Shown here: positions 12,673 through 14,778 of the stretch, one piece after another
How the letters are laid out: the number at the start of each line of letters is the position of its first letter
Numbering within the stretch: position 1 is the stretch's first letter
Assembly (NCBI GenBank): GCA_002778635.1
Contig: PFAS01000039.1
Span: forward strand, 1-14,778
Direction of reading: 5' to 3'
Length of the DNA: 14,778 nucleotides
DNA from: Candidatus Falkowbacteria bacterium CG10_big_fil_rev_8_21_14_0_10_43_11
GTDB taxonomy: Bacteria; Patescibacteriota; Patescibacteriia; Patescibacteriales; XYC2-FULL-47-12
Translations under genes and position numbers: made by a program
Notes under the pieces: generated by a model
Told to the model about the DNA's origin: nothing
The model's database searches: none
Seen by the model: the letters and a program-made list of their open reading frames with translations, nothing else

Positions 12673-14778
12673 TCATTTTTTATTAATCAATACTCCCCAA
12701 AAGCTATCGCGCTTTAAGTCGCTTGCCACCTGCCAGCCGGAAGCGCCCCGAATTTCTTCAGGTTGCGCCCAAACAATTTCCATATTGGCCGGCAATTTTA
12801 AAATACTCGTAAAATCAGTCGCGACGCTACCGGCTTGCTTTTGCGCCAACAGCGAATAAGTAATAATATCGTCTTTTTTGATTATTCCCCGATCTTGAAT
12901 TTTATTTAATTTAAAAGGCAATTTATATTTTAACCTGACGGTAGCGGTTTGCCCCGGGTCAACTTGCGTCCAGTTGGCAAAAACCGTTTTGTTGAATTCA
13001 TTGTAAATCTTAACGCCGGAAATTTCGTCGGTTTTGGCGATGTTTTCAACGACATAAACGTCAGGATCAATTTCCGCTCCAGCGGCCGGCGGATCAAAAT
13101 AAATTTTTTCCGGCGCGGACCAGCCGCTCGTTTCCATCAGTTCGCTGCCCAGCGGCGCGTAAACGCGCAGATAGTTGACGTTGCGCACGCCGGAAAACGG
13201 CTCCCCTCTGACGCCGGCATGTTCGCGAGTAATTATTACCGTATCAATAATTGAGCCGTCCGGCGTCACTTCCGCCAAATGTTCAATTTTTTGCTTAATC
13301 TTGCGGTCGCTTTTTCCGCCGGCAATGTTCGTGTTTATTACCGCCAGATAGTCGCAGTCGGTGTCCTTTAGATTGCCGCTCCAGCCCGCTTGGTCGACAA
13401 ACCGCTGCAATTCCTCGTTATTAAAATTTAACAGCAAATGTTTTTCCGTTATCGCCCGTTCGGCCGTTTTAAGCAAAGCAAAAAAATTATTTTCCGTCAA
13501 ACGCGCGGGCAATTCGGCTAAAATTTTGTCAGCCAAATCGCGGATGATCATTTTCGGCTTATTGGTGTCTTTGCGCTCGGCTTGCGCCTGAACTATGTCG
13601 TAAAAATTCTCGCTGCCGATAACCGCTCCGTATTCGCGGCTTAAGTCAACCGGCCCGACGACTGCCAACAGCTCTTCAAAAAAAGTCGGGTCAATCGCAA
13701 TTACCCCGTCAACCGTTGACCCCCAGCCGTTCTCAAAAAACCAGGCGATTTTTTTGGCTGACGCCGGCCAATCCGGCCACCAATTGGCGTCTTGAAACTC
13801 CCACAGCGAATTTATCAGGTGCAGCGGCTCGGGAGAAGCCACGCGCTTATGCAGGCCGCCTTGCAAGTCATAACTGCCGCCGCCCGGCACTTCTAATTTT
13901 TTAATTTCCCCGCGGCGGAAATCAACCAGCGCAAAACTGCCGATAAACCCGCCGGAAGCGCGCATCTCGGCGTTGTTTTGAAAAATCAGCAGATACCGCG
14001 CGTCCATTTTTTCGCCTAAAAAAACCGGCAATATTTCGCTTAAAGCGGTTAATTCGCTTAAACCAGTTTTGATCAAACCGACCCGTTCCTGCAGCGTTTG
14101 CAATTGCTCCGCTATTTGCCCCTTGCCTTCCATGTCTAAAGACGCTACCGCCGCTAAATCAATGCTTTTAATCTCTTGTTCAAATGCGTCCATTTCTCCA
14201 AGCGCCTGGCGGCAATACTCGGAAAAAAAGCGAATTCGCTCAGTCAATGGCGCCGCGCTTTCTTTGCCCAGCTGCAAACTATCCAAGCTAAGCGATAAAT
14301 ATTCGCCTATTTTGGACGCCCTGCGGCCGGAGGCGATTAGCGCCTGCCCGGCAGCGGCTAATTTGATTTGTTTGTTTGGCAAAATATTCGCCACCTTTAT
14401 CAAATCCGAATATTTTAATAAAGTTGATTGCGCCTGCGAAAAATTATCGGCCGCGTCTGAAAAATAACCGGCGGCGCCGGTAAAATTAAGCTGTCCGCCC
14501 GCAGAGAGCGCCTGTCGCAAATTACCCGCCGCTTCTTCGCTTTCGCCCAGCACCCGTCCGCGGACGTTTTGAAAAATATCCAGATAACCCAAAAGTTTTA
14601 AGGGGAAAATCAAAATAACGGCAAAAATCGCGAAACCCAGCAATTGCCTTTGCCAAGTTAACGGCGGCAAAAATTTCAGCGCCGGCCAGTTTTCGCGTTT
14701 TTGAAAAAAATCAATCCAGCCGCTGATTATTTTGTTTTGTTTATCTTTAAAACTGCCGGCTTTATTTTTAGCGGTTTT
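12673..14778 (-). CDS. DUF4012-family membrane-anchored extracellular protein, 5' end off window
   Basis: The frame is open to the right edge, so the start lies outside; 702 codons including the stop are visible. A TTG at 14668-14670 could be taken as start, but the 36 upstream codons (SGWIDFFQKRENWPALKF just before it) read as normal protein. One membrane segment (LLGFAIFAVILIFPLKLLGYL, ~45-66 of the visible part) is followed by a long helical region (~80-240) and the DUF4012 core: FQNNAEMRASGGFIGSFALV (~266-285), a glycine-rich GGGSYDLQGG, and DANWWPDWPASA (~330-341). The last ~200 residues look like a beta-sandwich domain. The topology implies that most of the chain is outside the cell. 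DUF4012 proteins often lie near envelope glycan genes and may be related to LytR-CpsA-Psr ligases, but the biochemical role is not established. It is followed closely by the acidic conserved gene. Confidence 0.88.
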   Translation of the reverse strand, partial: KTAKNKAGSFKDKQNKIISGWIDFFQKRENWPALKFLPPLTWQRQLLGFAIFAVILIFPLKLLGYLDIFQNVRGRVLGESEEAAGNLRQALSAGGQLNFTGAAGYFSDAADNFSQAQSTLLKYSDLIKVANILPNKQIKLAAAGQALIASGRRASKIGEYLSLSLDSLQLGKESAAPLTERIRFFSEYCRQALGEMDAFEQEIKSIDLAAVASLDMEGKGQIAEQLQTLQERVGLIKTGLSELTALSEILPVFLGEKMDARYLLIFQNNAEMRASGGFIGSFALVDFRRGEIKKLEVPGGGSYDLQGGLHKRVASPEPLHLINSLWEFQDANWWPDWPASAKKIAWFFENGWGSTVDGVIAIDPTFFEELLAVVGPVDLSREYGAVIGSENFYDIVQAQAERKDTNKPKMIIRDLADKILAELPARLTENNFFALLKTAERAITEKHLLLNFNNEELQRFVDQAGWSGNLKDTDCDYLAVINTNIAGGKSDRKIKQKIEHLAEVTPDGSIIDTVIITREHAGVRGEPFSGVRNVNYLRVYAPLGSELMETSGWSAPEKIYFDPPAAGAEIDPDVYVVENIAKTDEISGVKIYNEFNKTVFANWTQVDPGQTATVRLKYKLPFKLNKIQDRGIIKKDDIITYSLLAQKQAGSVATDFTSILKLPANMEIVWAQPEEIRGASGWQVASDLKRDSFWGVLINKK

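Noticed and set aside
14668..14670. TTG as the start of the DUF4012 gene
   Set aside because: The frame stays open with plausible protein for 36 more codons up to the window edge, so the true start is most likely outside.
1..14778. CRISPR array, insertion sequence, prophage or defence system
   Set aside because: No spaced direct repeats, transposase, integrase or recognisable defence genes were seen on either strand.

Overview
The window looks like a chromosomal segment of a Patescibacteria/CPR-type (Parcubacteria-like) bacterium. The reasons are a DUF4012 protein followed by an acidic protein whose C-terminal domain I know only from such genomes, very few Shine-Dalgarno sequences, short gene spacing, and an RND pump pair in what would be a cell without a classical outer membrane. 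This assignment is inference from gene content; there is no marker phylogeny here. TAA and TGA both end genes, so I see no sign of TGA recoding.

Layout, left to right. Positions 1-800 (minus) hold the N-terminal part of a polyprenyl-phosphate sugar transferase that runs off the left edge. Positions 829-1287 (minus) hold the RNase P RNA gene, with a strong promoter and a leader hairpin. Positions 1385-6786 (minus) hold an RND transporter and its membrane fusion protein, separated by an AT-rich inverted-repeat region. Upstream of them, 6812-7747 is a decay zone: an N-terminally truncated Rrf2 regulator and a frameshifted, internally shortened DHH phosphoesterase, each close to the scar of the other. 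A membrane-anchored methyltransferase (7820-8344, minus) is divergent from rlmN (8484-9521, plus), the only plus-strand gene; rlmN is probably transcribed as a leaderless mRNA.

The right half is again all minus strand. It has tRNA-Gln(CUG) with an encoded CCA and its own terminator, a short relic of an HNH endonuclease that overlaps the tRNA promoter, dnaX (clamp-loader tau subunit), a conserved acidic protein, and a DUF4012 protein that runs off the right edge.

Functionally the window mixes information processing (RNase P RNA, RlmN, tRNA-Gln, DnaX), envelope work (sugar transferase, DUF4012, RND/MFP pair), and degenerating genes. I see no defence system, CRISPR array, insertion sequence or prophage. 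The best leads are the unusual RND/MFP architecture, the enlarged RNase P RNA, the leaderless rlmN start, the shared extended -10 promoter pattern, and the HNH relic fused to the tRNA-Gln promoter.
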